A DNA stretch of 64,000 nucleotides from Massilia timonae CCUG 45783 (lineage in GTDB: Bacteria; Pseudomonadota; Gammaproteobacteria; Burkholderiales; Burkholderiaceae_D): positions 946,971 through 1,010,970 of the forward strand of contig NZ_JH992924.1 of assembly GCF_000315425.1 (NCBI RefSeq). Reading direction: 5' to 3'. Positions 43,185 through 51,473 of the stretch are shown here, in pieces (the first letter of the stretch is position 1; each line of letters opens with the position of its first letter). Under the pieces are notes generated by a model. It did no database searches. It was not told where the DNA came from and saw only the letters and a program-made list of their open reading frames with translations. The position numbers and the translations under genes are program-made.

Positions 43185-44357
43185 ATGAAAGCCATGATTC
43201 TCGCCGCAGGCAAAGGCACTCGCGTCCGTCCGCTCACCTACGACCTGCCAAAACCCATGATCCCGATTCTGGGCAAACCCGTGATGGCTTACCTGATCGA
43301 ACACCTCAAGAAAAATGGCGTGTCCGAAATCATGGTCAACGTCAGCTGGCTGCACGAAAAAATCGAAGAGTATTTCGGCGAAGGCGAGCAGTTCGGCGTC
43401 CAGATCGGCTACTCCTTCGAAGGCTATACGAAGGACGACGGCGAAGTCGTCCCCGAACCGATCGGCTCGGCCGGCGGCATGAAGAAAATCCAGGAATTCG
43501 GCGGCTTCTTCGACGACACCACCGTGGTGCTGTGCGGCGACGCCCTGATCGACCTCGATCTCAAGGCCGCGCTGCTGGAGCACCGCCGCAAGGGCGCGAT
43601 GGCCACCGTTATCACCAAAGAAGTGCCATGGGACAAAGTTTCGTCGTATGGCGTGGTGGTCTCGGACGAGCAGGGCCGCATCCTGGAATTCCAGGAAAAG
43701 CCGAGCCAGCAAGAGGCGAAGTCCAACTTCATTTCCACCGGCATCTATATCTTCGAGCCAGAAGTCATCGACCTGATCCCGTCGGGCGTGCCGTTCGACA
43801 TCGGTTCCGAGCTGTTCCCGCTGCTGGCCGAGCGCGGCCTGCCGTTCTATGCCCAGGGCCGCCCGTTCAACTGGCTCGACATCGGCACCATGGGCGACTA
43901 CTGGGAAGTGCTGCAGTCGGTGATCACCGGCGAGGTCAACAATATGGACGTGCCCGGCATCGAGATCAAGCCAGGCGTCTGGGTGGGCCTGAACACCAGC
44001 ATCGACTGGGAAGGCACGACCATCGAGGGTCCCGTCTACATCGGCTCCGGGGTGAAAGTGGAAGCCGGCGCCCGCATCGTGGGTCCGACCTGGATCGGCC
44101 ACGGCAGCCATATCTGCGAAGGCGCCGAGATCGTGCGCAGCGTGCTGTTCGAGTACACCCGCGTGTTGCATGATGTAACATTGAATGAAATGATTGTCTT
44201 TAAGGAATATAGTGTCGACCGAAAAGGCGAAATGAAACACGCTTCCGAGTATTCTTCGGAGGAATGGCTCAATGCACGCGACCGTCGCCGCTCCCGGCGC
44301 AAGGAAGTCGCGGACCACGACACCAACGAGTTAGAGAAAGAGAAAGTCAGCGCATGA
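43185..44357 (+). CDS. Sugar-phosphate nucleotidyltransferase (mannose-1-phosphate guanylyltransferase-like)
   Basis: A 390-residue enzyme. The pyrophosphorylase signature ILAAGKGTRVRPLTYDLPKP is at the N terminus, LCGDALIDLDL holds the metal-binding Asp, and EFQEKPSQQ the sugar-binding loop. The C terminus is a left-handed beta-helix (GPVYIGSGVKVEAGARIVGP, TWIGHGSHICEGAEIV), as in GDP-mannose pyrophosphorylases of the GMPP type. A charged tail of about 45 residues after the helix (ARDRRRSRRKEVAD...) is unusual and may bind a partner. It overlaps the next gene, manC, by 4 bp (ATGA). Two GDP-mannose-type enzymes side by side suggest one may have another donor. Confidence 0.85.
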   Translation: MKAMILAAGKGTRVRPLTYDLPKPMIPILGKPVMAYLIEHLKKNGVSEIMVNVSWLHEKIEEYFGEGEQFGVQIGYSFEGYTKDDGEVVPEPIGSAGGMKKIQEFGGFFDDTTVVLCGDALIDLDLKAALLEHRRKGAMATVITKEVPWDKVSSYGVVVSDEQGRILEFQEKPSQQEAKSNFISTGIYIFEPEVIDLIPSGVPFDIGSELFPLLAERGLPFYAQGRPFNWLDIGTMGDYWEVLQSVITGEVNNMDVPGIEIKPGVWVGLNTSIDWEGTTIEGPVYIGSGVKVEAGARIVGPTWIGHGSHICEGAEIVRSVLFEYTRVLHDVTLNEMIVFKEYSVDRKGEMKHASEYSSEEWLNARDRRRSRRKEVADHDTNELEKEKVSA

Positions 44358-45772
44358 AGATCTATCCAGTCATCCTTTCCGGCGGCGCCGGCACCCGCCT
44401 GTGGCCTCTGTCGCGCAAGGTTTTGCCGAAGCAGTTGCTGCCGCTGGTTGCCGACAAGACCATGCTGCAGGAAACCGCCTTGCGCGTGGCCGGTTGGCCG
44501 GAGATGATGGCGCCGCTCGTTGTGTGCGGCAATGACCACCGCTTCATGGTGGCCGAGCAATTGCGCGAAGTGGGCATCACGCCGCTGGGCATCCTGCTCG
44601 AGCCGGTCGGCCGCAACACGGCGCCGGCCGTGGCCGCCGCCGCCCACCACCTGCAGGCGATCGACCCCGAGGCCGTCATGCTGGTGCTGCCGGCCGACCA
44701 CGTGATCCAGAACGGCGAAGCCTTCCGTGAAGCGGTCGACCGCGCCACCCGCCTGGTGGCCAAGGGCGCGCTGGCAACCTTCGGCATCGTGCCCAATGCG
44801 CCGGAAACCGGTTACGGCTACATCCGCCGCGGCGAACAGGTGGACGAGTGCGGCGAATGCTACAAGGTGGCGCGCTTCGTCGAGAAGCCCGACGCCGCCA
44901 CGGCCGAAGGCTTCCTGGCCGAGGGCAGCTACTACTGGAACAGCGGCATGTTCATGTTCGCCGCCGCGCGCTACCTGCAAGAGCTGGAGCAGCACGCGCC
45001 GGCCATCGCCAGCGCCGCCAGCCAGGCCATGCACGCGGCCTACCGCGACCTCGATTTCTGCCGCCTCGACGAGAGCGCGTTCTCGGCTTGCCCGTCCGAT
45101 TCGATCGACTACGCGGTGATGGAACACACCCGCGACGCCGCCGTGGTGCCGGCCGATATCGGCTGGAACGACGTCGGTTCGTGGTCGGCGCTGTGGGAAA
45201 CCCAGGCCAAGGATGCCAACGGCAACGCCCAGCGCGGCGACGTCTACCTGGACGGCGTCAAGAATTCGCTGGTGCGCGCCGAAAGCCGCATCGTTGCGGT
45301 GGTGGGCCTGGAAGACGTGGTCGTGGTCGAGACCCAGGACGCGGTGCTGGTCACCTGCAAGAGCAAGGTGCAGCGCGTCAAGCAGGTGGTCGAACACCTG
45401 GCGTCCAAGGAGCGCACCGAGCACCTGCACCACACCCGCGTCTATCGTCCATGGGGCCACTACGAGGGCATCGATGCGGGCGACCGTTTCCAGGTCAAGC
45501 GCATCACCGTCAAGCCGGGCGAGAAGCTCTCGCTGCAGATGCACCACCACCGCGCCGAGCACTGGGTCGTGGTGTCGGGCACCGCCCGCGTTACCTGCGG
45601 CGATACCGTCAGCCTGCTGTCCGAGAACGAATCGACCTATATCCCGATCGGCATGAACCACCGTCTGGAAAACCCGGGCAAACTGCCGCTGCACATCATC
45701 GAGGTGCAGTCGGGCAGCTACCTGGGCGAGGACGACATCGTCCGCTTCGAGGACATCTACAAGCGCGCCTGA
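44354..45772 (+). CDS. manC: Bifunctional mannose-1-phosphate guanylyltransferase / mannose-6-phosphate isomerase
   Basis: A 472-residue two-domain enzyme. The N-terminal nucleotidyltransferase has ILSGGAGTRLWPLSRKVLPK, the VLPADHVI block, FVEKPDAATAEGFL and WNSGMFMF. The C-terminal type II isomerase domain is a cupin: RPWGHYEGIDAGDRFQVKRI, then KPGEKLSLQMHHHRAEHWVV with the metal-binding His residues. It makes GDP-mannose, the precursor for mannose and fucose residues. Length is normal. It closes the nucleotide-sugar operon that starts at galE. Confidence 0.93.
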   Translation: MKIYPVILSGGAGTRLWPLSRKVLPKQLLPLVADKTMLQETALRVAGWPEMMAPLVVCGNDHRFMVAEQLREVGITPLGILLEPVGRNTAPAVAAAAHHLQAIDPEAVMLVLPADHVIQNGEAFREAVDRATRLVAKGALATFGIVPNAPETGYGYIRRGEQVDECGECYKVARFVEKPDAATAEGFLAEGSYYWNSGMFMFAAARYLQELEQHAPAIASAASQAMHAAYRDLDFCRLDESAFSACPSDSIDYAVMEHTRDAAVVPADIGWNDVGSWSALWETQAKDANGNAQRGDVYLDGVKNSLVRAESRIVAVVGLEDVVVVETQDAVLVTCKSKVQRVKQVVEHLASKERTEHLHHTRVYRPWGHYEGIDAGDRFQVKRITVKPGEKLSLQMHHHRAEHWVVVSGTARVTCGDTVSLLSENESTYIPIGMNHRLENPGKLPLHIIEVQSGSYLGEDDIVRFEDIYKRA

Positions 45773-45803
45773 GTCCTCCGGCCACGCGCCTGGAACTTGT
45801 CCG

Positions 45804-45825
45804 GCAACGTGCAGTCTGACGTTGC
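45804..45825 (+). promoter_or_regulatory. Perfect inverted repeat abutting a PEP-CTERM start codon
   Basis: Arms GCAACGT (45804-45810) and ACGTTGC (45819-45825) are perfect over 7 bp with an 8-base loop, and the right arm touches the ATG at 45826. In RNA it would hide the ribosome-binding region; as DNA it could be a dimeric operator. No clear Shine-Dalgarno sequence is seen. A loose sigma-54-like pair (TGGAAC at 45791, CGGCA at 45802) overlaps it. Confidence 0.45.
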
Positions 45826-46539
45826 ATGAACAAGATCCTGGCACGGGGCGGTGCGGCCGCCATCCTGGTTGCGGCCACTGGCATCGCGGCATCGCCGGCT
45901 GTGGCACAAGACGAACCTCCCTTGCTCGACCCCAGCCTGCAGGGCCAGCTCGAACGCTGGCTCGGCGCCGGCCCCCTTTATCTCGACAACATCTACACGC
46001 GGCAGCCGGGCGACGACTCGCTCGACTTCCATGCCGCTGCAGATGGGCGCGGCAGCAACTTCACCTTGATGCGCGTCGCCAACGACGCCGGCGACAGCTG
46101 GGTGGTGGGCGGCTACAACCCGCGCAGCTGGTCTTCCACGGCCGGCTGGCACGTCTCCGAGCGCGACTGGCAACGCACCGCCTTCCTGTTCAACTACACC
46201 GACCCGGCCGTGTACCGCCAGCTGCTGCTCGATAACGTCCTGCCCAGCCAGGGCTCGCGCCAGACCTACAACTGGCCCGATCACGGCCCCACCTTCGGCG
46301 CCGGGCCCGATCTCTTCGTCGACGACCGGCTGACCACTTCCATTTCCTGGCAACTGAGCTATGGCGACCCCGCCTTCGAAGGCCGCAGCATCATCGACGG
46401 CACCTACGGCGGGCAATTCAGGCGGGTCGAAGCGCTCGAAACCTACGCCATCTCGCTCGTGCCCGAGCCACCCGCCTATGCGCTGCTGGTCGGCGGCCTC
46501 GGGGTAGCCGCCTGGGCCGCACGACGCCGTCGCCGCTGA
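45826..46539 (+). CDS. PEP-CTERM sorting domain protein
   Basis: A 237-residue exported protein: signal peptide ending near ASPAVAQ, an unassigned beta-rich middle, and a C-terminal PEP-CTERM tag. The tag is SLVPEPPAYALLVGGLGVAA followed by an Arg-rich end (ARRRRR), meaning the Pro-Glu-Pro box, a membrane helix and a basic stop. It should be processed by the exosortase B encoded at 23731. The middle contains DRLTTSISWQLSYGDPAFEG and no catalytic motif that I recognise. Length and tag are typical; the function is unknown. It lies 53 bp after manC, downstream of a start-codon hairpin. Confidence 0.86.
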   Translation: MNKILARGGAAAILVAATGIAASPAVAQDEPPLLDPSLQGQLERWLGAGPLYLDNIYTRQPGDDSLDFHAAADGRGSNFTLMRVANDAGDSWVVGGYNPRSWSSTAGWHVSERDWQRTAFLFNYTDPAVYRQLLLDNVLPSQGSRQTYNWPDHGPTFGAGPDLFVDDRLTTSISWQLSYGDPAFEGRSIIDGTYGGQFRRVEALETYAISLVPEPPAYALLVGGLGVAAWAARRRRR

Positions 46540-46609
46540 CACCCGCGCCAAGCTCTCTACCGATTCCCTGCGGAAACTCGACCCTCGCGTGTTGATTTGC
46601 CGCTAAGCT

Positions 46610-46636
46610 AGAAATTATCCACCGTGGCTAATTTCT
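46610..46636. promoter_or_regulatory. Inverted repeat upstream of the nuclease gene
   Basis: AGAAATTA (46610-46617) and TAATTTCT (46629-46636) pair perfectly over 8 bp with an 11-base loop, in an AT-rich patch about 90 bp before the start at 46725. A TTGATT lies just upstream at 46592. It could be an operator within the nuclease promoter or the end of the preceding transcript; there is no T tract. Confidence 0.35.
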
Positions 46637-46724
46637 GGTCATCATGTTGTCAATCTCCGCATTTACTATCATTCTGCTAATGAACGTAGCAGGCACATCT
46701 TGTGCGATAACCAATGGGGAACCC

Positions 46725-49706
46725 ATGACGACTTTTGCATCCTTCGCACCGCGGCGCACGCTGCTGGCGACCTTGCTGGCAGGCCTTGCCGCCAGCGCCC
46801 ATGCCGCCCCCGGCGACGTGGTAATCAGCCAGCTGTACGGCGCATCGAACAACGCCGGCGGCCAGTGGAGCCACGACTTCGTGGAGCTGTTCAACCGCAG
46901 CGATGCCCCGGTGCGGCTCGACGGCCTGAGCCTGCAATACCAGTCGGCGACCGGCAGTAACTGGGGTTCGGTCACGGTCTTGCCGGATGTGACCCTGGCG
47001 CCGGGCCAGTATTTCCTGGTGCTGGGCCGCAATGGCGGTGGCACGAATGCGGTGGGCGAGGGCGATCTCTTCAATAACGGCCTCGATATGGCGGGCGCTG
47101 CCGGCAAGGTGGCGTTGGTCAATGGACGCACTCAAATGTCCGCGCCGGAAGGCGCCAACCTGGTCGACCTGGTCGGTTTCGGCACCGCCAACCGCTACGA
47201 AGGCGCGGCCGCGCCGGCGCCGTCGACCGTCAACGCGATCGCGCGCCTGGCCCAGGGCTGCCAGGATACCGACAATAACCGCGACGACTTCGTCGCCGGC
47301 CCGGTCGACGGTCCGCGCAGCACCCGTTCCCCGCTGGCGCCCTGCGACGGCAGCGGCGGCCCGGTCGTCAAGCCGATCGTCCCGAGCTGCCCGGCGGCGG
47401 TCCAGGTCGCCCAGGGCAGCGCGTCCTCGGCGCAGCTGTCGGCGGTCGACGCCGACAGCATGGTGACGCGGGCCGCCATCGTGGCCGGGGCCGTGCCCGG
47501 CGTCAGCCTCGCCGACTTCGCGCCTGCGAACGCCATCGGCGGCACGGCGACGGCGCGCCTGCTCATCGGCGACGCGCTGGCCGGCGGCCGGTATCCGGTC
47601 CAGGTCGAGTTCGCCAACACCGAGGGCGACACCGAGCGCTGCACCGTCACCGTCGACGTCGCGGGCCAGTTGAGCATCCCGGCGATCCAGGGTTCGGGCC
47701 CGACCAGCGCCTATGTCGGCACCGTGCAAACCACGCAAGGCGTGATCACCGCCAAGGTCGGCGCCGGCTTCTTCATCCAGGACCCGCAGGGCGACGGCGA
47801 TCCGTCGACGTCGGACGGCCTGTACATCTACGGCAAGACCACGGACTTGCCGGTCGGCACCCTGGTGCGCGTGACCGGCACGGTCGAGGAATACCGGCCG
47901 AGCGGCGCGACCCGCAGCTACACCGAGTTCAAGGATGTCAGCGGCATCGTGTCGCTGGGCGCCGGCCCGGCCATCGTGCCGACCAATATCGCGCTGCCGA
48001 ACGCCAACCTGGCCGACGTGGAAGGCATGCTGGTGCGTTTCACCACGCCGCTGACCGTCAACGGTAACCGCAACCTCGGCGACCGCGGCGAACTGATCCT
48101 CGCCAACGGCCGCCGCGAGAACCCGACCAACCGTTATCCGCTCGGCTCGCCCGAGGCGCTCGCGCTCGCCCGCGAACATGCGAGCAACCAGATCGTGCTG
48201 GATGACGGCATCTTCGTGGCCCCGGCCACCATCCCCTACCTGGCGGAGGACGGCACCGTGCGCGTGGGCGACACCGTGCACGACCTGACCGGCGTGGTCG
48301 ACTATGGCGCGCTGGGCGGCGGCGGGGCCGGCTTCAAGCTGCAGCCGACCGTCACGCCGACCTTCGCGCGCACCAACGAGCGCACCCCGGCCCCGGCCTT
48401 GCCCGGCGCGATCAAGGTGGCCAGCGCCAACGTGCTCAATTTCTTTACCACCTTCACCGATGGCCGCGACGCCTGGGGCCGCAGCGGCCAGGGCTGCACC
48501 ATCGGCAACCGCACCTCGGCGGGCGAGTGCCGCGGCGCCGACAACACGGCCGAGTTCGTGCGCCAGCGCGACAAGATCGTCGCCTCGCTGGCCGAACTCG
48601 ATGCCGACGTGGTGGGCTTGATGGAAATCCAGAACAATGGCGACGTCGCGGTCGGCTACCTGGTCGAGCAATTGAATGCCGCCACCGCGGCCGGCACCTA
48701 TGCGGTGGTGCCGAAGCCGGCGGCGCTGGGCACCGACGCGATCCGGGTGGCGATGATCTACAAGCCCGCCAAGCTGAGCCTGGCCGGCAGCGCGCTGTCG
48801 GATGGCCACGAGATCAACAACCGTCCGCCGATGGCCCAGGCCTTCAAGGCGAAGCAGGGCGGCGGCACGTTCTCGGTGATCGTGAACCACCTGAAATCGA
48901 AGGGCGGTTGCAGTGGCGCCGGTCCTGGTGACACCGACCCGGGCAATGGCGAAGGCTGCTGGGACCGCACCCGTACCGAGCAGGCCCGGCGCCTGAGCGA
49001 CTATTTCATCCCGCAGGTGGTCAAGGCGGCCGGGGATCCGGACGTGCTGGTGATCGGTGACCTGAACGCGTATGCCTTCGAGAGTCCGATCAATCACCTG
49101 ACCCAGCAGGCCGGCATGGTCAACCTGCTCGAGCGCTTCGTGCGTCCGCACGGCATGCCGTATTCGTATGTGTTCGACGGCCTGTCCGGCTACCTCGACC
49201 ATGCGCTGGCAAGCGGCTCGCTGGCGCCGCAGGTGGCGGGCGCGGCCGAATGGCACAGCAACGCCGACGAGCCGGAAACCATCGACTACAACCTTGGCGA
49301 TACGGCGCAAGACCCGTACCGCAAGAACGCCTGGCGCGCCTCGGACCACGATCCGCTGGTGGTCAGCCTGAACCTGGCCGGCTCGCATGCCGACGTCACG
49401 GCGTCCAGCAAGATCGTCATCGGCGGCTTCAGCATCAATCGGGCGACGGGCAAGACCACCGGCAACGTCACCATCACCAATACCAGCGGCCAGACCCTGA
49501 ACGGTCCGCTGCACCTGGTGCTGCGGAGCCTGCCGTCCGGCGTCACGCTCGACAATCCGGCCGGCGTCCACGAGGGCGCGCCCTACATCACGCTGCCGCA
49601 GGCCGGCATCGCGCCGGGCGCCACGGTCACCATCGCCACCGCGTTCAGCAATGGCGCCAAGCGTAACTTCACCTATACCCCGCAGCTGGTCTCCGGCGCG
49701 TTCTAA
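46725..49706 (+). CDS. Secreted ExeM/NucH-type endonuclease
   Basis: A 993-residue exported nuclease. The signal peptide is LLATLLAGLAASAHA. Then comes a lamin-tail-like domain (about 25-180; VISQLYGASNNAGGQWSHDF, VELFNRSD), a linker with repeats, an OB-fold domain (about 325-430; TTQGVITAKVGAGFFIQDPQ) and the endonuclease/exonuclease/phosphatase catalytic domain (about 560-885): KVASANVLNFFTTF, ADVVGLMEIQNNGD, IVNHLKSKGG, VIGDLNAYAFESPI and a late ASDHDPLVV, giving the Asn, Glu, Asp and His active site. A C-terminal immunoglobulin-like tail follows, without PEP-CTERM. ExeM/NucH nucleases are exported by type II secretion and scavenge or remodel extracellular DNA in biofilms; a T2SS operon starts 6 kb downstream. 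The ATG at 46725 follows GGGGAA. Confidence 0.9.
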   Translation: MTTFASFAPRRTLLATLLAGLAASAHAAPGDVVISQLYGASNNAGGQWSHDFVELFNRSDAPVRLDGLSLQYQSATGSNWGSVTVLPDVTLAPGQYFLVLGRNGGGTNAVGEGDLFNNGLDMAGAAGKVALVNGRTQMSAPEGANLVDLVGFGTANRYEGAAAPAPSTVNAIARLAQGCQDTDNNRDDFVAGPVDGPRSTRSPLAPCDGSGGPVVKPIVPSCPAAVQVAQGSASSAQLSAVDADSMVTRAAIVAGAVPGVSLADFAPANAIGGTATARLLIGDALAGGRYPVQVEFANTEGDTERCTVTVDVAGQLSIPAIQGSGPTSAYVGTVQTTQGVITAKVGAGFFIQDPQGDGDPSTSDGLYIYGKTTDLPVGTLVRVTGTVEEYRPSGATRSYTEFKDVSGIVSLGAGPAIVPTNIALPNANLADVEGMLVRFTTPLTVNGNRNLGDRGELILANGRRENPTNRYPLGSPEALALAREHASNQIVLDDGIFVAPATIPYLAEDGTVRVGDTVHDLTGVVDYGALGGGGAGFKLQPTVTPTFARTNERTPAPALPGAIKVASANVLNFFTTFTDGRDAWGRSGQGCTIGNRTSAGECRGADNTAEFVRQRDKIVASLAELDADVVGLMEIQNNGDVAVGYLVEQLNAATAAGTYAVVPKPAALGTDAIRVAMIYKPAKLSLAGSALSDGHEINNRPPMAQAFKAKQGGGTFSVIVNHLKSKGGCSGAGPGDTDPGNGEGCWDRTRTEQARRLSDYFIPQVVKAAGDPDVLVIGDLNAYAFESPINHLTQQAGMVNLLERFVRPHGMPYSYVFDGLSGYLDHALASGSLAPQVAGAAEWHSNADEPETIDYNLGDTAQDPYRKNAWRASDHDPLVVSLNLAGSHADVTASSKIVIGGFSINRATGKTTGNVTITNTSGQTLNGPLHLVLRSLPSGVTLDNPAGVHEGAPYITLPQAGIAPGATVTIATAFSNGAKRNFTYTPQLVSGAF

Positions 49707-49717
49707 AGGAAAACACC

Positions 49718-50308
49718 ATGTCGAACCTCGTATCCCTGTTGTTCCGTGTCTTGCTGGCGCTGTCGATCGCGGCCGGCGCCCCGGCGGCCCTGGCTGGCCC
49801 GCTGTACCGGGTCTCGCTCGATACCTCGGCCCTGGCCGGCACCGTCGGCTACCTCGACCTGGGCCTGAACGGTCCGCTGGACGCGGCGCCGACGGTGGCC
49901 CGCCTCGGCAACTTCAGCGGCGCCTTCCTGGAAGGCGGCATGACGTCGGGCGACGTCAGCGGCGACGTCGTGAATGGCGTCGTGTTGCGCAATGGTCCGG
50001 AGTGGAATTTCTTCGACCAGCTGGTCACGTTCGGCGGCCTGTTCAGCTTTGACGTCGAGTTCGACCTGGGCGAGGGCGCCAATGGCAGCCTGTTCAGCGT
50101 CGCCTTCGTCGACGACGCCCTCAATTACCTGGGCGCCGCCGGCAATGTGCTCGAGATGAACGTGGTCGCGGGCCAGAGTGTCGAGCTGCAACTGGTGGAT
50201 GCGGCCTTCGCCAGCGTGGCCGAGGTGCCGGAGCCGGCCGCCTGGCTGCTGGTTGCGAGCGGCCTGTTGTTGCTGGCCGCGACGCGCCGTCTGCGCCAGC
50301 AGCGCTGA
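49718..50308 (+). CDS. PEP-CTERM sorting domain protein (NF038129-like)
   Basis: A 196-residue exported protein. After the signal peptide (ending PAALA) the mature part starts GPLYRVSLDTSALAGTVGYL, a beta-sandwich-like pattern seen in a family of small PEP-CTERM proteins. It ends with AEVPEPAAWLLVASGLLLLA and the basic stop TRRLRQQR. It starts 11 bp after the nuclease stop, behind AAAGGA, and so is co-transcribed with it. It may be a surface partner anchored or released by exosortase B. The function is unknown. Confidence 0.87.
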   Translation: MSNLVSLLFRVLLALSIAAGAPAALAGPLYRVSLDTSALAGTVGYLDLGLNGPLDAAPTVARLGNFSGAFLEGGMTSGDVSGDVVNGVVLRNGPEWNFFDQLVTFGGLFSFDVEFDLGEGANGSLFSVAFVDDALNYLGAAGNVLEMNVVAGQSVELQLVDAAFASVAEVPEPAAWLLVASGLLLLAATRRLRQQR

Positions 50309-50324
50309 CGCGGGCGTCCCGCGC

Positions 50325-50672
50325 TCAGGATCGGGGCAGGCTGGCCTCGAGCGCGGCGCGGCGCTGGGCATCGATGCGCCAGGCTTCGGCATTGCCGTCG
50401 ATGATGCGCAGGCTGGCGCAGCCTTCGGCGGCGCAGTCTGGCGCCGGCATCGTCGCCGAGGCGATGGTGGCGATGGTGGCGATAACTGGGGCGCCCGGCG
50501 CCGGCGCCGGGGCCGCGTTCGGGCCGGTTTCCGGCGTTCCCGCGAGGATGGGCGCACTGGCGGTCGTGCTGGCCGACGCAGTCTGGACGGTCGTATCGAG
50601 GTCGTACTGGCCGCCGCAGGCAGCCAGGGCGGACGTCAGGGAGAGGGCGATGATGGTGCGCAGGAAGGTCAT
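50325..50672 (-). CDS. Small lipoprotein of unknown function
   Basis: A 115-residue protein with a clear lipoprotein signal (IIALSLTSALAACGGQYD, lipobox LAAC at residues 16-19). A Thr/Ser/Ala/Pro-rich linker follows (about 30-75), then a small conserved-looking end with two Cys (APDCAAEGCASLRIID) and RIDAQRRAALEASL. I do not recognise a family. It is convergent with the PEP-CTERM gene 16 bp away and has a candidate promoter TTGAGC/TACAAT at 50737-50707 on the minus strand. Confidence 0.7.
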   Translation of the reverse strand: MTFLRTIIALSLTSALAACGGQYDLDTTVQTASASTTASAPILAGTPETGPNAAPAPAPGAPVIATIATIASATMPAPDCAAEGCASLRIIDGNAEAWRIDAQRRAALEASLPRS

Positions 50673-50975
50673 GTGAACTCGAACAAGCTCGTCTTTAACG
50701 AAAGCTATTGTAGTGAGTAAATTTTTCCTGCGCTCAATTTTTTACATTTGCGAACATCCAAGTTATCATTCGATGGAAACGGGATGCGCGACGTTCATGC
50801 CTTTTGCCTGCAAATGAGAAATATATCCTCACGGAAATTTAAGATGTTCTGAGGTAAGTTTACGGAGCTTGCCGTGTTCCGTAAGAAGCGCGCAACAGGT
50901 GGGACGACACATTTGGTAACAGTCAGTCAAGGTGATCCGCTTGACCAGCTGTATCGTGCGCGCGAAGATGGCGGC
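50673..50975. other. Divergent promoter region between two lipoprotein genes
   Basis: This 303-bp region is AT-rich. It holds a candidate minus-strand promoter (TTGAGC 50737-50732, 19 bp, TACAAT 50712-50707). There is also an inverted repeat TTACGGA/TCCGTAA (50860-50866 and 50878-50884) and a second one, GTCAAG/CTTGAC (50926-50931 and 50940-50945), 30 bp before the plus-strand start. The two repeats look like binding sites or RNA hairpins for the gene at 50976. No further gene is visible. Confidence 0.35.
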
Positions 50976-51389
50976 ATGAAAAAACTCATCCTCATCCTCC
51001 TGTTCGGCGCCAGCGCCGCCTGCACCACCCAGGCCCACGATCCGGTCCAGCCGCCGGTGAAGGACGGCGCGCCCCCGGTCGTCGCGCTCCAACCCGGCGC
51101 CACCGTGTCCGAGATCAAGCGCCTGATCGGCACGCCCACCTGCAGCGACAACGCGCAATGCCGCTCGCTCCCGGTCGGCGCGCTGGCTTGCGGCGGCCCG
51201 CAGGAATACCTGCCGTATTCGACCGCGAAGACCGACGAGAAGGCGCTGCTGGCCCTGGCCGAGCGTTCGAAGACCGAGCGCCAGGCCGAGATCCAGCGCA
51301 CCGGCGAAATGTCGATCTGCATCCATCGCCCCGACCCGGGCGCCGTCTGCGTCGCCGGCGCCTGCCAGCTGGGTTCGCCCGCAGCCTGA
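50976..51389 (+). CDS. Small lipoprotein of unknown function
   Basis: A 137-residue protein starting KKLILILLFGASAACTTQ, with a lipobox ending in Cys16. The mature part has four more cysteines (GTPTCSDNAQCRSLPVGALACGG and SICIHRPD..AVCVAGACQLG), probably in disulfides, as expected in the periplasm. I do not recognise a characterised family. It is followed by a strong terminator at 51407. A longer in-frame start at 50874 is not needed and has no signal peptide. Confidence 0.75.
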   Translation: MKKLILILLFGASAACTTQAHDPVQPPVKDGAPPVVALQPGATVSEIKRLIGTPTCSDNAQCRSLPVGALACGGPQEYLPYSTAKTDEKALLALAERSKTERQAEIQRTGEMSICIHRPDPGAVCVAGACQLGSPAA

Positions 51390-51406
51390 GTCTTTCCATT
51401 CCTTCA

Positions 51407-51442
51407 AAAAGACAAAGCGCGCCGTGGCGCGCTTTGTCTTTT
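51407..51442. terminator. Bidirectional intrinsic terminator
   Basis: A perfect 16-bp stem (AAAAGACAAAGCGCGC, 51407-51422, with its complement 51427-51442) closes a four-base CGTG loop, with A tracts on the left and T tracts on the right. It lies between the convergent lipoprotein and protease genes and should stop transcription in both directions. Confidence 0.92.
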
Positions 51443-51473
51443 CAACCGGGGCCAGGGGCCCCGGACCTGTCGA

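Noticed and set aside
46725..49706. PEP-CTERM tag on the nuclease
   Set aside because: The protein ends in TPQLVSGAF with no Pro-Glu-Pro box, membrane helix or basic stop.
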